Assembly: GCA_963775015.1 (NCBI GenBank)
Contig: CAVZHI010000001.1
Coordinates: 434,001 to 498,000 of the forward strand
DNA: 64,000 nucleotides
Direction: 5' to 3'
DNA from: JAEMQF01 sp963775015
GTDB lineage: Bacteria; Pseudomonadota; Gammaproteobacteria; Burkholderiales; Burkholderiaceae_C
The notes below the pieces were generated by a model. It saw only the letters and a list, made by a program, of their open reading frames with translations, had not been told where the DNA came from and did no database searches. The stretch's first letter is position 1; each line of letters starts with the position of its first letter. This document shows positions 7,961-16,864 of this stretch, one piece after another. The position numbers were made by a program, and so were the translations under genes.

Positions 7961-9214
7961 CTAGAAATCGCTCGGCTTGACCGCAGCGCCGGGCGTGCGC
8001 GCGAACGCCCTCGATTGCGCGACCCAGCCGTCGCGCGAGATGCGGCCCTTGAACGCTGTGAGCTGGGCGTCGACATGCGCGACGTCGGAACGCGTCCACT
8101 CGGCGATCTGCCAGAAGTAGTAGACGCCGACCTTGTGCAGCATCTCTTCCAGAACCTCGGCAACGCCCTTGATCAATTTCAGGTCGTCAGGCTTGCCGTA
8201 CGCGGCGCGTGCCAGAAGGTTGCGGCTGCCCGCGCGCACCACGGGGCGGGGCGGCGCGCTGGCTGCAGGTGCGACGGCCGCAGGCGCGGCGCCTGCAGCG
8301 GGAGCGGGAGGCGCCTGGGCGAGCCGGTTTTGCAGCGCTGCAAGTTGTTGCAGGACCGGACCGAGGTCGACCGACGTCGGTGGCGGAATCACGATCGCAC
8401 GAACCGCGCGCTCCAGCGCGTCCAGGCGCTGCCCGGTCGGCGCCAGATCCAGCGGCGCTGGGGTCGCCGGCACGCGGATGGCGCGCACCGCTTCTTCGAG
8501 CGTTTGCAGGCGTGATGTGACGTGGCTCAGGTCGAGCGGCGCCGGCGTCGGGAGTGTTTTCATCGTGCGCTCGACCTCGCCGAGCCGCGCCAGCAATGGC
8601 GCGAGGTCAACCGGCACCGGCGGCGGGATGCGAATCGCCTGAATCGCGGCGCGCAACGACGCCAGCCCCTGCTCCGTGGGTTGCAGGTCGACCACTCTCG
8701 CGGCCGGAATCTGGATCGACTTCACGGCGCGGTCCAGCTCGCTCAATTGCTGTTGCAGCGGCTTCAGGTCGAGCGCGGGCGTTGCCGACAGGCGGATTCC
8801 CTCGAGCTGCGCCACTTTCTCGAGCAGCGGCGCGAGATCGGCCAACTGGCGCTCGGTCGGGCCGAGGTCGACCGGTGCAGGCAGTTCGGGGAATCGAATC
8901 GCGCCAATCCGCTGTTCGACGTCGTCGAGTCGCGCCAGCACCGGGCTCAGGTTCGGAACCGTCGGTTGCGGCAGGCCGCGCAGCGCAGCTTCGATCGCGT
9001 CGAGGCGTGAGGCAAGCGCAGACGCGTCGAAATTGAGCGGTTGCGCCAGGCGCTCGTCGAGCGACTTGCGCCAGGCCTGGTCGTCGCTCGACAGCTGCGT
9101 GAACTCGGAGGTCACGTCTTCGTAGTGACGCCGGTACCACCAGCGCGCGAACGCGGCGCCCAGCAATGCGGCGAGAACGAGCAGGAGCAAGATCTTCGCA
9201 AGCAAGAAACTCAT
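7961..9214 (-). CDS. Membrane-anchored rod protein with C-terminal helix-hairpin-helix domain
   Basis: 417 residues. A single N-terminal membrane helix (LLAKILLLLVLAALLGAAFARWW) is followed by about eight imperfect units of roughly 30 residues of the form P-x-VDL-x-P ... L-x-x-LE-x-AVRAI-x-IP. They alternate short amphipathic helices and proline breaks, suggesting an extended rod. After an Ala/Pro linker comes a C-terminal domain (about 330-400, DDLKLIKGVAEVLEEMLHKVGV) resembling the predicted 5'-nuclease-like HHH domain seen at the end of many envelope proteins. It lies next to the OmpA gene (84-nt gap, same strand). The function is unknown; an envelope structural role is inferred. Confidence 0.72.
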   Translation of the reverse strand: MSFLLAKILLLLVLAALLGAAFARWWYRRHYEDVTSEFTQLSSDDQAWRKSLDERLAQPLNFDASALASRLDAIEAALRGLPQPTVPNLSPVLARLDDVEQRIGAIRFPELPAPVDLGPTERQLADLAPLLEKVAQLEGIRLSATPALDLKPLQQQLSELDRAVKSIQIPAARVVDLQPTEQGLASLRAAIQAIRIPPPVPVDLAPLLARLGEVERTMKTLPTPAPLDLSHVTSRLQTLEEAVRAIRVPATPAPLDLAPTGQRLDALERAVRAIVIPPPTSVDLGPVLQQLAALQNRLAQAPPAPAAGAAPAAVAPAASAPPRPVVRAGSRNLLARAAYGKPDDLKLIKGVAEVLEEMLHKVGVYYFWQIAEWTRSDVAHVDAQLTAFKGRISRDGWVAQSRAFARTPGAAVKPSDF

Positions 9215-9297
9215 GGCACTCGTCTCCTTCGGTGATCCCGCTGGGGGCCACGGTTCTCGAGGGTTGCACCGGGCGGCTTCGCGGTTCCGCCCCGTGC

Positions 9298-10146
9298 TCA
9301 GGGCGTGTCGTTGGTGACACGAAATTCGATGCGGCGATTCTTCGCCCGGCCTTCGGCGTTGCGATTGTCGGCAAGCGGCTGGTCGGCGCCGAAGCCCTGG
9401 GCACGCAGGCGCGACGCGGCGACACCGCGCTCGATCAGCGCCTCGCGCACTGACTCGGCGCGCGCCTGGCTGAGCGCGAGGTTGGGCTGCGGCGCGCCCA
9501 GTCCGTCGGTATGCCCTTCAACGCGGATCACCCCCGGGCATTCGCCCGCCGCGTTGGCCAGCGCGTCGAGCACCGCTGCGCTGCGTGCTTCGAGCCTTGC
9601 CGCGCCGCTCGCAAATTCGATCTTCGAGCCCACCACGATCTCGGCCAGCGCGGTTTCGCAGGCGCGCGCTGCGACTTGCGGCGTCTCCGTGACTGGCGGC
9701 GGCGCAGCCAGGGCGGGCAAGGGCACGGGCGCAGGCGGTGCTGCGGCACGCGGCTCGGCGAATTCGCCGATCACTGCGACGGCGCAGGTGTAGCGCCCGA
9801 ACCAAGTCGGGCAGGTGGCGCTGCGGGCAAGCTCGAGCGCTACGTCGTCGTCACCCGCCGCCGGCGGGGTGCCGCTGAGCCTGACGTTTTGTCCCGAAAC
9901 CTCGAGCTTCACCCAGGCGAAGCCGCTCGCATCGAGTTCAGCCCGGACCTCGTGCCGGACGTTCGTCTGAACGTCGTCACGGGCGAACGGCCACAGCGCG
10001 TAGCACAGGAGCAGGACACCCCCCCAAAACGGCACGGCACCGCGCCAGACGAAGGGCCATACCGGTTCGTCGCGGCGCACCCAGCGCCTCGCGACGACCC
10101 AGCTGCTTGACGCGGAAAAGGCTTGTGTCTGATTTTCGCTCGTCAT
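9298..10146 (-). CDS. OmpA-family protein with N-terminal membrane helix
   Basis: 282 residues. A membrane segment at about 37-52 (VPFWGGVLLLCYALWPF) is followed by a BON-like region (RHEVRAELDASGFAWVKLE, VRLSG), a Pro/Ala linker, and an OmpA/MotB peptidoglycan-binding domain. That domain has IEFASGAARL, VEGHTDGLG, LSQARAESVREALIERG and the terminal NRRIEFRV; the Asp and Arg that bind diaminopimelate are present. It is thus tethered to the inner membrane and grips the cell wall. The rod/HHH protein gene follows, so the two may form one envelope-spanning unit. Confidence 0.88.
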   Translation of the reverse strand: MTSENQTQAFSASSSWVVARRWVRRDEPVWPFVWRGAVPFWGGVLLLCYALWPFARDDVQTNVRHEVRAELDASGFAWVKLEVSGQNVRLSGTPPAAGDDDVALELARSATCPTWFGRYTCAVAVIGEFAEPRAAAPPAPVPLPALAAPPPVTETPQVAARACETALAEIVVGSKIEFASGAARLEARSAAVLDALANAAGECPGVIRVEGHTDGLGAPQPNLALSQARAESVREALIERGVAASRLRAQGFGADQPLADNRNAEGRAKNRRIEFRVTNDTP

Positions 10147-10167
10147 GAAGCTTCCCTCCCGGTGCTC

Positions 10168-11061
10168 TCAGCCGAGTTCCGGGCCCGCGACGAGCACGAC
10201 CGCGTCGCTGTGTCCGGGCGCGCCCGGCGCAGCGTGGGCCATGCGCGTGAAGGGGCGCTGAAATGCAAACCCCTGCTCCTGCAACCACGGTAGCAGGGTC
10301 CGGCGGCGGTCGAGCAGATCGATGCAGACGGGGCCGGGCGTGGCGCGCAAGGCGTCAGCGATCAGAGCGATGGCGCTATCGTCCGCGTCGGCCACGAGGG
10401 GGCCGATCTGACTCGTGTCGCGGCCGTCGCGCCCGAACACGAAGCCACGCAGACGGCCGGTAGCACTGTCTTCGAGCACGCGCGCAGCGTCGGGCAGACG
10501 CGCCGCGAGGTTTCGCAGTAGCCCCTGGCGATCCGCGCCGAACGCGGGTGCGTCCAACGCGGCGATCGCCGGCCAGTCGCTGTCGCGAATTGGCCGCGTC
10601 ACCGCGCCAGCCCTCGGCGCAGGCCCCGGCGTCGCAGGACGATCTTCGCGTCGGTAACGCGCGAAGCCCCAGGTGTCGCGAAAGCCTTCTTTCGCGTAGA
10701 CGGCACGGCCCGCGGGGGTGGCGTCGAGGACCGCGGTCAAACCGCGGGTCGCCAGGTGCGCGAGCGCGTGGCGCAACAGCTGCGTCGCGTAGCCGCGGCG
10801 CCGAAACTCGGGCAGCACGAGGACCATGCTGATCCACGCGAACGCGCCGTAGGGCAGCACCAGCGTCGATGCGGCGAGCTGCACAGCGCCGGCGACGTCC
10901 CGTGCGTGGATCGCCCAGCCCTGCCCCCGCCCGAGCATGCTGCGCCAGTCGGCCTCGTTTTGGTTCCAATGCGCCGACTCCGACAGGCGCAATGCTCCCG
11001 CAAGGTCGGCCGTCGTCAGTGCTGCGATCGGCGCCGGATTGCCTGACTCAGTACTTGCCAT
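10168..11061 (-). CDS. GNAT-family N-acetyltransferase (tandem GNAT)
   Basis: 297 residues with two GNAT-like halves. The first has the acetyl-CoA loop in VLPEFRRRGYATQLLRHAL (R-R-x-G-Y) and the strand GLTAVLDATPAGRAVYAKEGF. The second (from about 150) is a degenerate copy with DSDWPAIAALDAPAFGADR and the tail LLPWLQEQGFAFQRPFTRM typical of the YitH/HmrR-like acetyltransferase C-terminal domain. Substrate unknown. Its ATG overlaps the last 14 nt of the SDR gene, so it belongs to the MetE-like/SDR operon. Confidence 0.85.
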   Translation of the reverse strand: MASTESGNPAPIAALTTADLAGALRLSESAHWNQNEADWRSMLGRGQGWAIHARDVAGAVQLAASTLVLPYGAFAWISMVLVLPEFRRRGYATQLLRHALAHLATRGLTAVLDATPAGRAVYAKEGFRDTWGFARYRREDRPATPGPAPRAGAVTRPIRDSDWPAIAALDAPAFGADRQGLLRNLAARLPDAARVLEDSATGRLRGFVFGRDGRDTSQIGPLVADADDSAIALIADALRATPGPVCIDLLDRRRTLLPWLQEQGFAFQRPFTRMAHAAPGAPGHSDAVVLVAGPELG

Positions 11062-12088
11062 CCCGGGTCGAAAAATGCGTCGGCTTGCCCAGGCTCGGCC
11101 CGCCGCGCCGCACCCAGTCTGCCACCCAGTCGATCATCGTCTCGATCGGTATGCGCGGCACGCCGAACAGCGCCTGCGCCATCGTCGTATCTTCAAGCCA
11201 CGCGGTCTGCGCTTCCACGCCCGTGAGAACGGGTTCGCGCCCGAAGCGCTTGCCGAACTCGGCAGCGAGCCAGCGCACGCTCGTGTGGCGCGCTCCGGTG
11301 ACGTTGATCGGCGTTGCGGGCGTCGTGCAATGCGCGAGCAGGCGCAGCGCCTGCTCATTCGCGTCGCCTTGCCAGATCACGTCGGCATGACCCATCGTCA
11401 GATCGAGCGGCGTTCCGGCGAAGACGCTGCTCGCGACGTCGTAGAGCACGCCGTAGCGCATGTCGATCGCGTACGACAGGCGCACCATTCGCCCGGGCGT
11501 GCCGTAGGTGCGCGACCCGTACTCGAACATGCGCTCGCGGCCGACGCAGGAATTGGCGTAGTCGCCGGGCGGCGGTGTCGTCGGCACCTGTTCGTTCGCA
11601 CCGGGGCCGTCCACGGCAACAAAGGGGTAGACGCACGCGGTCGAGAACGTGACGATGCGCATCTCGCGGAAGGTCTCGGCCACCCGCATCGGCACGCCGA
11701 CGTTCATCATCCAGGTGAGCGACGCATTGCCCGCGGCGCCGAACTTGTGCCCGGCCATGAAGACGAGGTTGCGCACGCCTTGCGCGACGTTCGGCAGTTG
11801 TTGCATTGCGCGCGCATCGAGCAGGTCGCAGCCGATGCACTCGACGCCGTGGCGCTCGAGCGCGGCCTTCGTCGCCGAATCGCTGAAGCGCGCGACGCCG
11901 ATGATGCGCTTGCCGGGTGCCGCGCGGCGCGCCATTCGCGCCAGCGTCGGCCCCATCTTGCCGCCCACGCCGAGCACCATGATGTCTCCGTCGATGCGCG
12001 CGAGGTCGGCGATCAAGCCCGGCGTGGGCTCGCTCATGAAGGTCTCGAGCGCTTCGACGTCGGCAAAGGAGGTGGGTAGCAGGGCCAT
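11048..12088 (-). CDS. NAD-dependent epimerase/dehydratase family protein
   Basis: 346 residues, extended SDR. The Rossmann motif is DIMVLGVGGKMGPTLARMA and the Asp-containing segment is IGCDLLDA. The active-site region STACVYPFVA is followed by DYANSCVGRERMFEY. There the usual Y-x-x-x-K has Cys in place of Lys, so classical SDR catalysis is doubtful or uses the neighbouring Arg. The ATG at 12088 is chosen because upstream in-frame sequence is shadow coding over the MetE-like gene. Order: MetE-like, SDR, GNAT, all on the minus strand with tight spacing, suggesting a small catabolic operon of unknown substrate. Confidence 0.83.
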   Translation of the reverse strand: MALLPTSFADVEALETFMSEPTPGLIADLARIDGDIMVLGVGGKMGPTLARMARRAAPGKRIIGVARFSDSATKAALERHGVECIGCDLLDARAMQQLPNVAQGVRNLVFMAGHKFGAAGNASLTWMMNVGVPMRVAETFREMRIVTFSTACVYPFVAVDGPGANEQVPTTPPPGDYANSCVGRERMFEYGSRTYGTPGRMVRLSYAIDMRYGVLYDVASSVFAGTPLDLTMGHADVIWQGDANEQALRLLAHCTTPATPINVTGARHTSVRWLAAEFGKRFGREPVLTGVEAQTAWLEDTTMAQALFGVPRIPIETMIDWVADWVRRGGPSLGKPTHFSTRDGKY

Positions 12089-12114
12089 CGGGATGATCCT
12101 TCGCCGCGCCGTTT

Positions 12115-13129
12115 TCAGGCGCTGATTCCCTCGAAGCGATCGCGCCCGAGGCGCAACGCGCGCATTTTTGCGTCGGCGATGGAGCGCTTCAGCATCCAGA
12201 AGCCGCAGTCGGGGTGGATGTAACGCACTCTTCCCGCGCCGAGAATCGTCTCGGCGCGTTCGATCGCACGTGCGACCTGATCTGCGCTTTCGACGTCGGT
12301 CGCCTTGATGTCGACCACACCCAGGCCCAGGCCGATCTCGGGCCGCAAGTCCTTGAACGCGTGCAGTTCGTCGGCGGGGCGATGCGCGCATTCGAGCACC
12401 ACATGATCCGCGTGCAGCGCGTTCAGGTAGTTCATGAGCGAGTCCCAGCGCCCTTGTTGCACCGTCTGCCCGCCGTAGTTGCCGAAGCACAGGTGCACCG
12501 CCGGCGTGCCGCGCACCGCGTCGAGAACCCGGTTCATCGCCGACGCCGCCCATTCCCATTCGTGCGGGTGTCCCGGCAGGTTTGCCTCGTCGATCTGCAC
12601 GACGTCGGCGTCCAGGTGTTGCACCTGCGCCGCGAGCGCGTCGGCGATCGCGTGCGCGAGCGCCGCGGTGTCGCCGTAGTGTTTGTCGATCAACGTCTTG
12701 GCCAGCATGTGCGGGCCGGTGACGGTGAACTTGAAGGTGTGCGTCGCCAGCGCCTTGGCGCGCGCGCAGGCGAGCGGCAGGTCCAGGCTGCCGTGGCCGA
12801 TCGGGCCCGACCACGGTTCCCGGCGGCCGCGTGCGGAACTTCATTCCGCTCTTGCTGCGGTAGGCGATCAGGTCGTCGAACGAAAAGCGCTGCGTGATGC
12901 CGTCCATCGGGCGCACGAAGTACTCGATCATCCCGTTTGTCTCGGGGTGGTTGATGTCGAAGCGATACAGCTCGCCGTCGCACACGACGTCGATCCCGGC
13001 TTGCTCCTGCGTGCCGATGACGACGCGTGTCGCGTCGACCAAGGCCTGCTCGGACGGGCTCGCGACGAGCCAGTCGGGCACCGGGTACGAGCCGACGACG
13101 GTGGTCTTGATTCGGGGCGGTGCCGCCAT
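12115..13129 (-). CDS. Cobalamin-independent methionine synthase (MetE C-domain) family protein, one frameshift
   Basis: The reading frame from ATG 13129 (MAAPPRIKTTVVGSYPVPDWL) matches the MetE C-terminal barrel family up to KFRTRP..VVGP, then breaks. The frame resumes after one extra base in the GGGCCC run at 12803-12808 and continues IGHGSLDLPLACARA to the stop at 12115. The C-terminal half holds the zinc-site motifs VQIDEANL, LECAHR and HPDCGFWMLKR. The length of 1015 nt (1 mod 3) fits one insertion, and the restored protein is about 337 residues. Single-domain homologues of this sort act on methyl or alkyl-thiol donors other than folate; the substrate is unknown. Sequence error is more likely than decay. 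Confidence 0.8.
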
Positions 13130-13214
13130 GGCGGAGTTAACCGAGTGGTGATAAATCATGCTAGCTCGGGCCCCTGGGAACGTCAAGCTTGCGCCAGACT
13201 CTCTCCTGCGTCGC

Positions 13215-13243
13215 TTGACGTCGTCGGTGCCGGGCCCTACAGT
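13215..13243 (+). promoter_or_regulatory. Sigma-70-like promoter for the phytanoyl-CoA dioxygenase gene
   Basis: TTGACG (13215-13220), a 17-nt spacer, and TACAGT (13238-13243) form a near-consensus promoter. Transcription would begin around 13250, only about four bases before the ATG at 13254. No Shine-Dalgarno sequence precedes that ATG, so a leaderless message is predicted. Confidence 0.55.
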
Positions 13244-13253
13244 AATTCACCAG

Positions 13254-14039
13254 ATGGAGACTAAGAATCCGTTCCCGGCCCGGCCGCCCGACTGCCGAGG
13301 ATTGACCGACGCCGACATCGCCCACTACCGGCACGTCGGCCACGTCACCGTCCCCGGCGTGTTCGACGCGCGCGAGGTCGACGCGGTGATCGCCGACATT
13401 CACGCCTGGGGCGAAGCATTCCTGTCCGAGCTTCCCGCCGCGCAGCGCGCCTGGTACGTCGACGCAGGCGTGAAGGCGCGCGACGTGCTGCGCAAGCTCG
13501 ACAACCCGCACCACCACCGCGAGTCGGTGCGGTGGCTGGCGCGCAAGCCCGAACTCGTGGCGATGGTCGAGTCGTTCATCGGACCCGATGTCGCGGTCTG
13601 TTTCAGCCAGATTTTTTTCAAGCCACCCGAAGGCGGCGGCCCGAAGCCTGCGCACCAGGACAACTACTACTTCGGGCCGAACGACCCCGACGGGCTCGTC
13701 ACGGCGTGGATCGCGCTGGACGACGCGACGCTGGAAAACGGTTGCCTCTACTTCGGCGAAGGCACGAACCGCGGCCCGGTGTATGCGCACGAAGCGCCGC
13801 CGGACGAGCCGTTCAACCTGCAGTTGCCGGCGCACATCCTCGCGCGCCAGCCGATGTTGCCCGCGCCGGTGCTGCGCGGCGGTGTCTCGTTCCACCACGG
13901 CAATACCTTCCACCAGTCCGGGCCGAATCTGTCGCCGCGCTGGCGCCGCGCCTGCGCACTGCACTACGTGAACGCGCGCACGCACTTCGAGCATCCTGCG
14001 TTGCCCTATGACGAGGGGTTGATGCTCCGTGTCAGCTGA
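13254..14039 (+). CDS. Phytanoyl-CoA dioxygenase (PhyH) family protein
   Basis: 261 residues of an Fe(II)/2-oxoglutarate-dependent oxygenase. The iron ligands are the HxD pair in PAHQDNYYF and the distal His in VSFHHGNTFHQSGPN, and the 2-oxoglutarate-binding Arg follows in WRRACALHYVN. WIALDDATLENGCLYF is the typical PhyH strand pair. It hydroxylates an unknown small substrate. The ATG at 13254 is chosen because the protein aligns from there and a promoter lies just upstream. It is a single-gene unit divergent from the MetE-like operon. Confidence 0.88.
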   Translation: METKNPFPARPPDCRGLTDADIAHYRHVGHVTVPGVFDAREVDAVIADIHAWGEAFLSELPAAQRAWYVDAGVKARDVLRKLDNPHHHRESVRWLARKPELVAMVESFIGPDVAVCFSQIFFKPPEGGGPKPAHQDNYYFGPNDPDGLVTAWIALDDATLENGCLYFGEGTNRGPVYAHEAPPDEPFNLQLPAHILARQPMLPAPVLRGGVSFHHGNTFHQSGPNLSPRWRRACALHYVNARTHFEHPALPYDEGLMLRVS

Positions 14040-14212
14040 CCGCGACTCCCGTCGCCAACCTGCAGCGCGCTCCGGACCGAGCCAGTGAAATGAAACCGAT
14101 ACACCTCGATTCGCGTCGGCCATGTCTCCATGCGATGACTGTTTTCGGCCCATGGCTGACGTTCGAACGTCCGCTTTGGGTGCGCTCACGCGTGCCACCG
14201 ATCAAAGCTCAG

Positions 14213-14353
14213 CATGGCAAGGTGCAGAGCGAAGGGCAGGACGCAAGATATTCGTCATCCCGGCGAAAGCCGGGATCCACCCGTGGAAGTCGCGCGTCCA
14301 GCGATGCGCTCATCGCGTGCAACCGGTGGATCCCGGCTTTCGCCGGGATGACG
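14213..14353. repeat. REP/BIME-like inverted repeat, copy B, with 5' extension
   Basis: The 435-nt gap 14040-14474 has no gene; this element is what it holds. The core (14253-14353) has arms cgtcatcccggcgaaagc and its mirror gctttcgccgggatgacg around a 40-nt loop, each arm containing its own small palindrome. The 40 nt before the core (catggcaaggtgcagagcg, then gcaggacgcaaga) closely match the flank of copy D at 45364, so the mobile unit is longer than the hairpin. Confidence 0.85.
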
Positions 14354-14474
14354 AGGGTTGTTGGGCAAGCCTCCAGGCCACATCGAACGTCAGCAACGGG
14401 CCGAAACCAGCCCGTCACGCCCCATCGGCACCCCATACTTCGCGGCTCGCGCGAAGCGACCAGGAGCAATTGAG

Positions 14475-15639
14475 ATGAGCACACAACGGCTGGGCATCGT
14501 GATGCACGGCGTGACCGGGCGCATGGGAATGAACCAACATCTGGTTCGCTCGATCGTCGCGATCCGCAACCAGGGCGGCGTGCTGCTCGGCAACGGCACG
14601 CGGATCATTCCCGATCCGCTGCTGATCGGGCGTGATCCGACGCGCATCGAAGCACTCGCCAAGGCGCACGGCATCGAGCGCTTCGGCACGAATCTCGACG
14701 CGGCGCTCGCGAATCGCGCCGACAGTGTGTTCTTCGACGCCGGCACGACGCAGATGCGCCCGGCGCTGCTCGCGCAGGCGCTGCGCTCGGGCAAGCATGT
14801 CTATTGCGAAAAGCCGATCGCGACGAACCTGCACGACGCGATCGAGGTGTGCCGCCTTGCCCAAGCGTCGGGCCTGAAACATGGCGCGGTGCAGGACAAA
14901 CTCTTCCTGCCCGGGCTGCGCAAGCTGGACCTGCTGAAACGCGCCGGATTTTTCGGCCGCATCCTCAGCGTTCGCATCGAGTTCGGCTACTGGGTCTTCG
15001 AAGGCGACCTGCAACCGATCCAGCGCCCGAGCTGGAACTACCGCAAGGAAGACGGCGGCGGCATCATCCTCGACATGGTGTGCCACTGGCGCTACGTGCT
15101 CGACAGCCTGTTCGGCGAGGTGCAAGCTGTGAGCTGCCTCGGCGCGACGCACATTCCGCAGCGCTGGGACGAAGCGGGCCAGCGCCTACGCAGCGACCGC
15201 CGACGACGCGTGTTATGCGACGTTCCAGCTGAAAGGGCCGCAGGGCGAGGCGATCGTCGCGCAAGTCAACAGCTCGTGGGCGACACGCGTGCGTCGCGAC
15301 GACCTCGTGACCTTCCACGTCGACGGCACGCATGGCTCGGCGGTCGCGGGGTTGCAGGATTGCCGCGCCCAACCGCGCGTGACGACGCCGCGCCCGGTGT
15401 GGAACCCCGACGTCAAGCAAAGCATGAACTTCATCGAGCAATGGCAAGACGTTCCCGACGCGATGGTCTACGACAACGGGTTCAAGATCCAATGGGAAGC
15501 GTTCATCCGCCATGTCGTCGAAGACGCGCCGTACCGCTGGACGCTGCCCGAAGGCGCGAAGGGCGTGCAACTCGTCGAAGCGGCGCTGCAGAGCTGGCGC
15601 GAGCGGCGCTGGGTCGACGTGCCCGCGTTGACGCTGTGA
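14475..15639 (+). CDS. Gfo/Idh/MocA family oxidoreductase, one frameshift
   Basis: An NAD(P)-dependent sugar-type dehydrogenase. The N-terminal Rossmann fold has GIVMHGVTGRMGMNQHL, and the family EKP motif occurs in GKHVYCEKPIATN. The C-terminal sheet domain begins around GGGIILDMVCHWRYVLD. The frame from ATG 14475 fails near 15183, where one extra base follows CAG; skipping it gives AYAATADDACYATFQLKGPQG and an intact tail to the stop at 15639. 1165 nt is 1 mod 3, in agreement. The restored protein is about 387 residues. It heads the operon with DUF993 and the TIM-barrel isomerase, so oxidation of a sugar or cyclitol is likely. Confidence 0.82.
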
Positions 15640-15649
15640 GGTGCGAACA

Positions 15650-16843
15650 ATGAAGATCAACTTGCCCGACGCCCAAGGCACGCTCGCACCCTACACACTG
15701 CGCAGCGCCGGCAGCTCCAGCACATTTCAGCCGGCCGCGCCGGGTGTACGCCTGAACCGTGTTGCCTACGCCGCTGCGCATGTCGTCGCCGATCCACGCG
15801 CCGCGATCGACCCGTGGCTGCAAAGCGCGATCGACTGGGACGCGACGATCGCCGTGCGCCAGCGCCTCTGGCGCATGGGTCTTGGCGTTGCCGAGGCGAT
15901 GGACACGGCGCAGCGCGGCATGGGGCTGGACTGGCCGACGTCGCTCGAGCTGATCCGCCGTTCGCTCGACGCGGCGCGCGACACGCCCGGCGCGATTGTC
16001 GCGAGCGGCTGCGGTACCGACCACCTCGCGCCCGACGCCGTGCCGAGCGTCGACGACGTGATCCGCGCCTACGAAGAACAAATGGCGGCGATCGAAAAAC
16101 TCGGCGGCAAGCTCATCGTCATGGCCAGCCGCGCCCTGGCACGCACGGCGCGCGGCCCGGCCGACTACGAGCGCGTCTACGGCCGCATCCTGAGCCAGGC
16201 GCGCGAGCCGGTGATCCTGCATTGGCTGGGCGACATGTTCGACCCCGCGCTTCGCGGCTATTGGGGAAGCGACGACACGGCGCAGGCCGCCGAGACGGCG
16301 CTCGGGATCATCGAAGCGCACCGCGGCAAGGTCGACGGCATCAAGATCTCGCTGCTCGACAAGGGCAAGGAAATCGCGCTGCGGCGCCGCCTGCCCCCGG
16401 GGGTGCGCATGTACACCGGAGACGACTTCGACTACGCCGAATTGATCGCCGGAGACGGCGTGGGAAACGCGGCGAACCGGCAGCGCAGCGACGCGCTGCT
16501 CGGGATCTTCGACGCCATCGCCCCGGCCGCCAGCGCCGCGCTTGCCGCCTTGGCCGCTGGCGACGCCGCCACGTTTCACCGCATCCTCGCGCCGACGGTG
16601 CCGCTGTCGCGCCACATCTTTCGCGCGCCGACGCGCTTTTACAAGACCGGCATCGTCTTCATGGCGTGGCTGAACGGCCTGCAGGATCACTTCGTGATGG
16701 TCGGCGGCCAGCAAAGCACACGCTCGCTGCCGCACTTTGCCGAACTGTTCCGCCTGGCGGATGCGGCCGCGCTGATCGAACAGCCCGAGCTTGCCGTGCG
16801 GCGCATGAAGACGCTGCTCGCCTTGCACGGCGTGGACGGCTGA
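15650..16843 (+). CDS. DUF993 / dihydrodipicolinate synthase-like protein
   Basis: About 397 residues. It belongs to the DUF993 group, which has the DapA barrel fold. Markers are RVAYAAAHVVADP near the N-terminus, the inner strand VASGCGTDHLAP, EPVILHWLGDMFDPALRGYWG, and the lysine strand KVDGIKISLLDKGKE, the equivalent of the Schiff-base position. The ATG at 15650 lies 10 nt after the dehydrogenase stop. These proteins are regularly found between a Gfo/Idh/MocA dehydrogenase and a TIM-barrel isomerase, as here; the reaction is not established. Confidence 0.85.
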   Translation: MKINLPDAQGTLAPYTLRSAGSSSTFQPAAPGVRLNRVAYAAAHVVADPRAAIDPWLQSAIDWDATIAVRQRLWRMGLGVAEAMDTAQRGMGLDWPTSLELIRRSLDAARDTPGAIVASGCGTDHLAPDAVPSVDDVIRAYEEQMAAIEKLGGKLIVMASRALARTARGPADYERVYGRILSQAREPVILHWLGDMFDPALRGYWGSDDTAQAAETALGIIEAHRGKVDGIKISLLDKGKEIALRRRLPPGVRMYTGDDFDYAELIAGDGVGNAANRQRSDALLGIFDAIAPAASAALAALAAGDAATFHRILAPTVPLSRHIFRAPTRFYKTGIVFMAWLNGLQDHFVMVGGQQSTRSLPHFAELFRLADAAALIEQPELAVRRMKTLLALHGVDG

Positions 16844-16864
16844 GCCCCGCAGACGGACGCCGCG

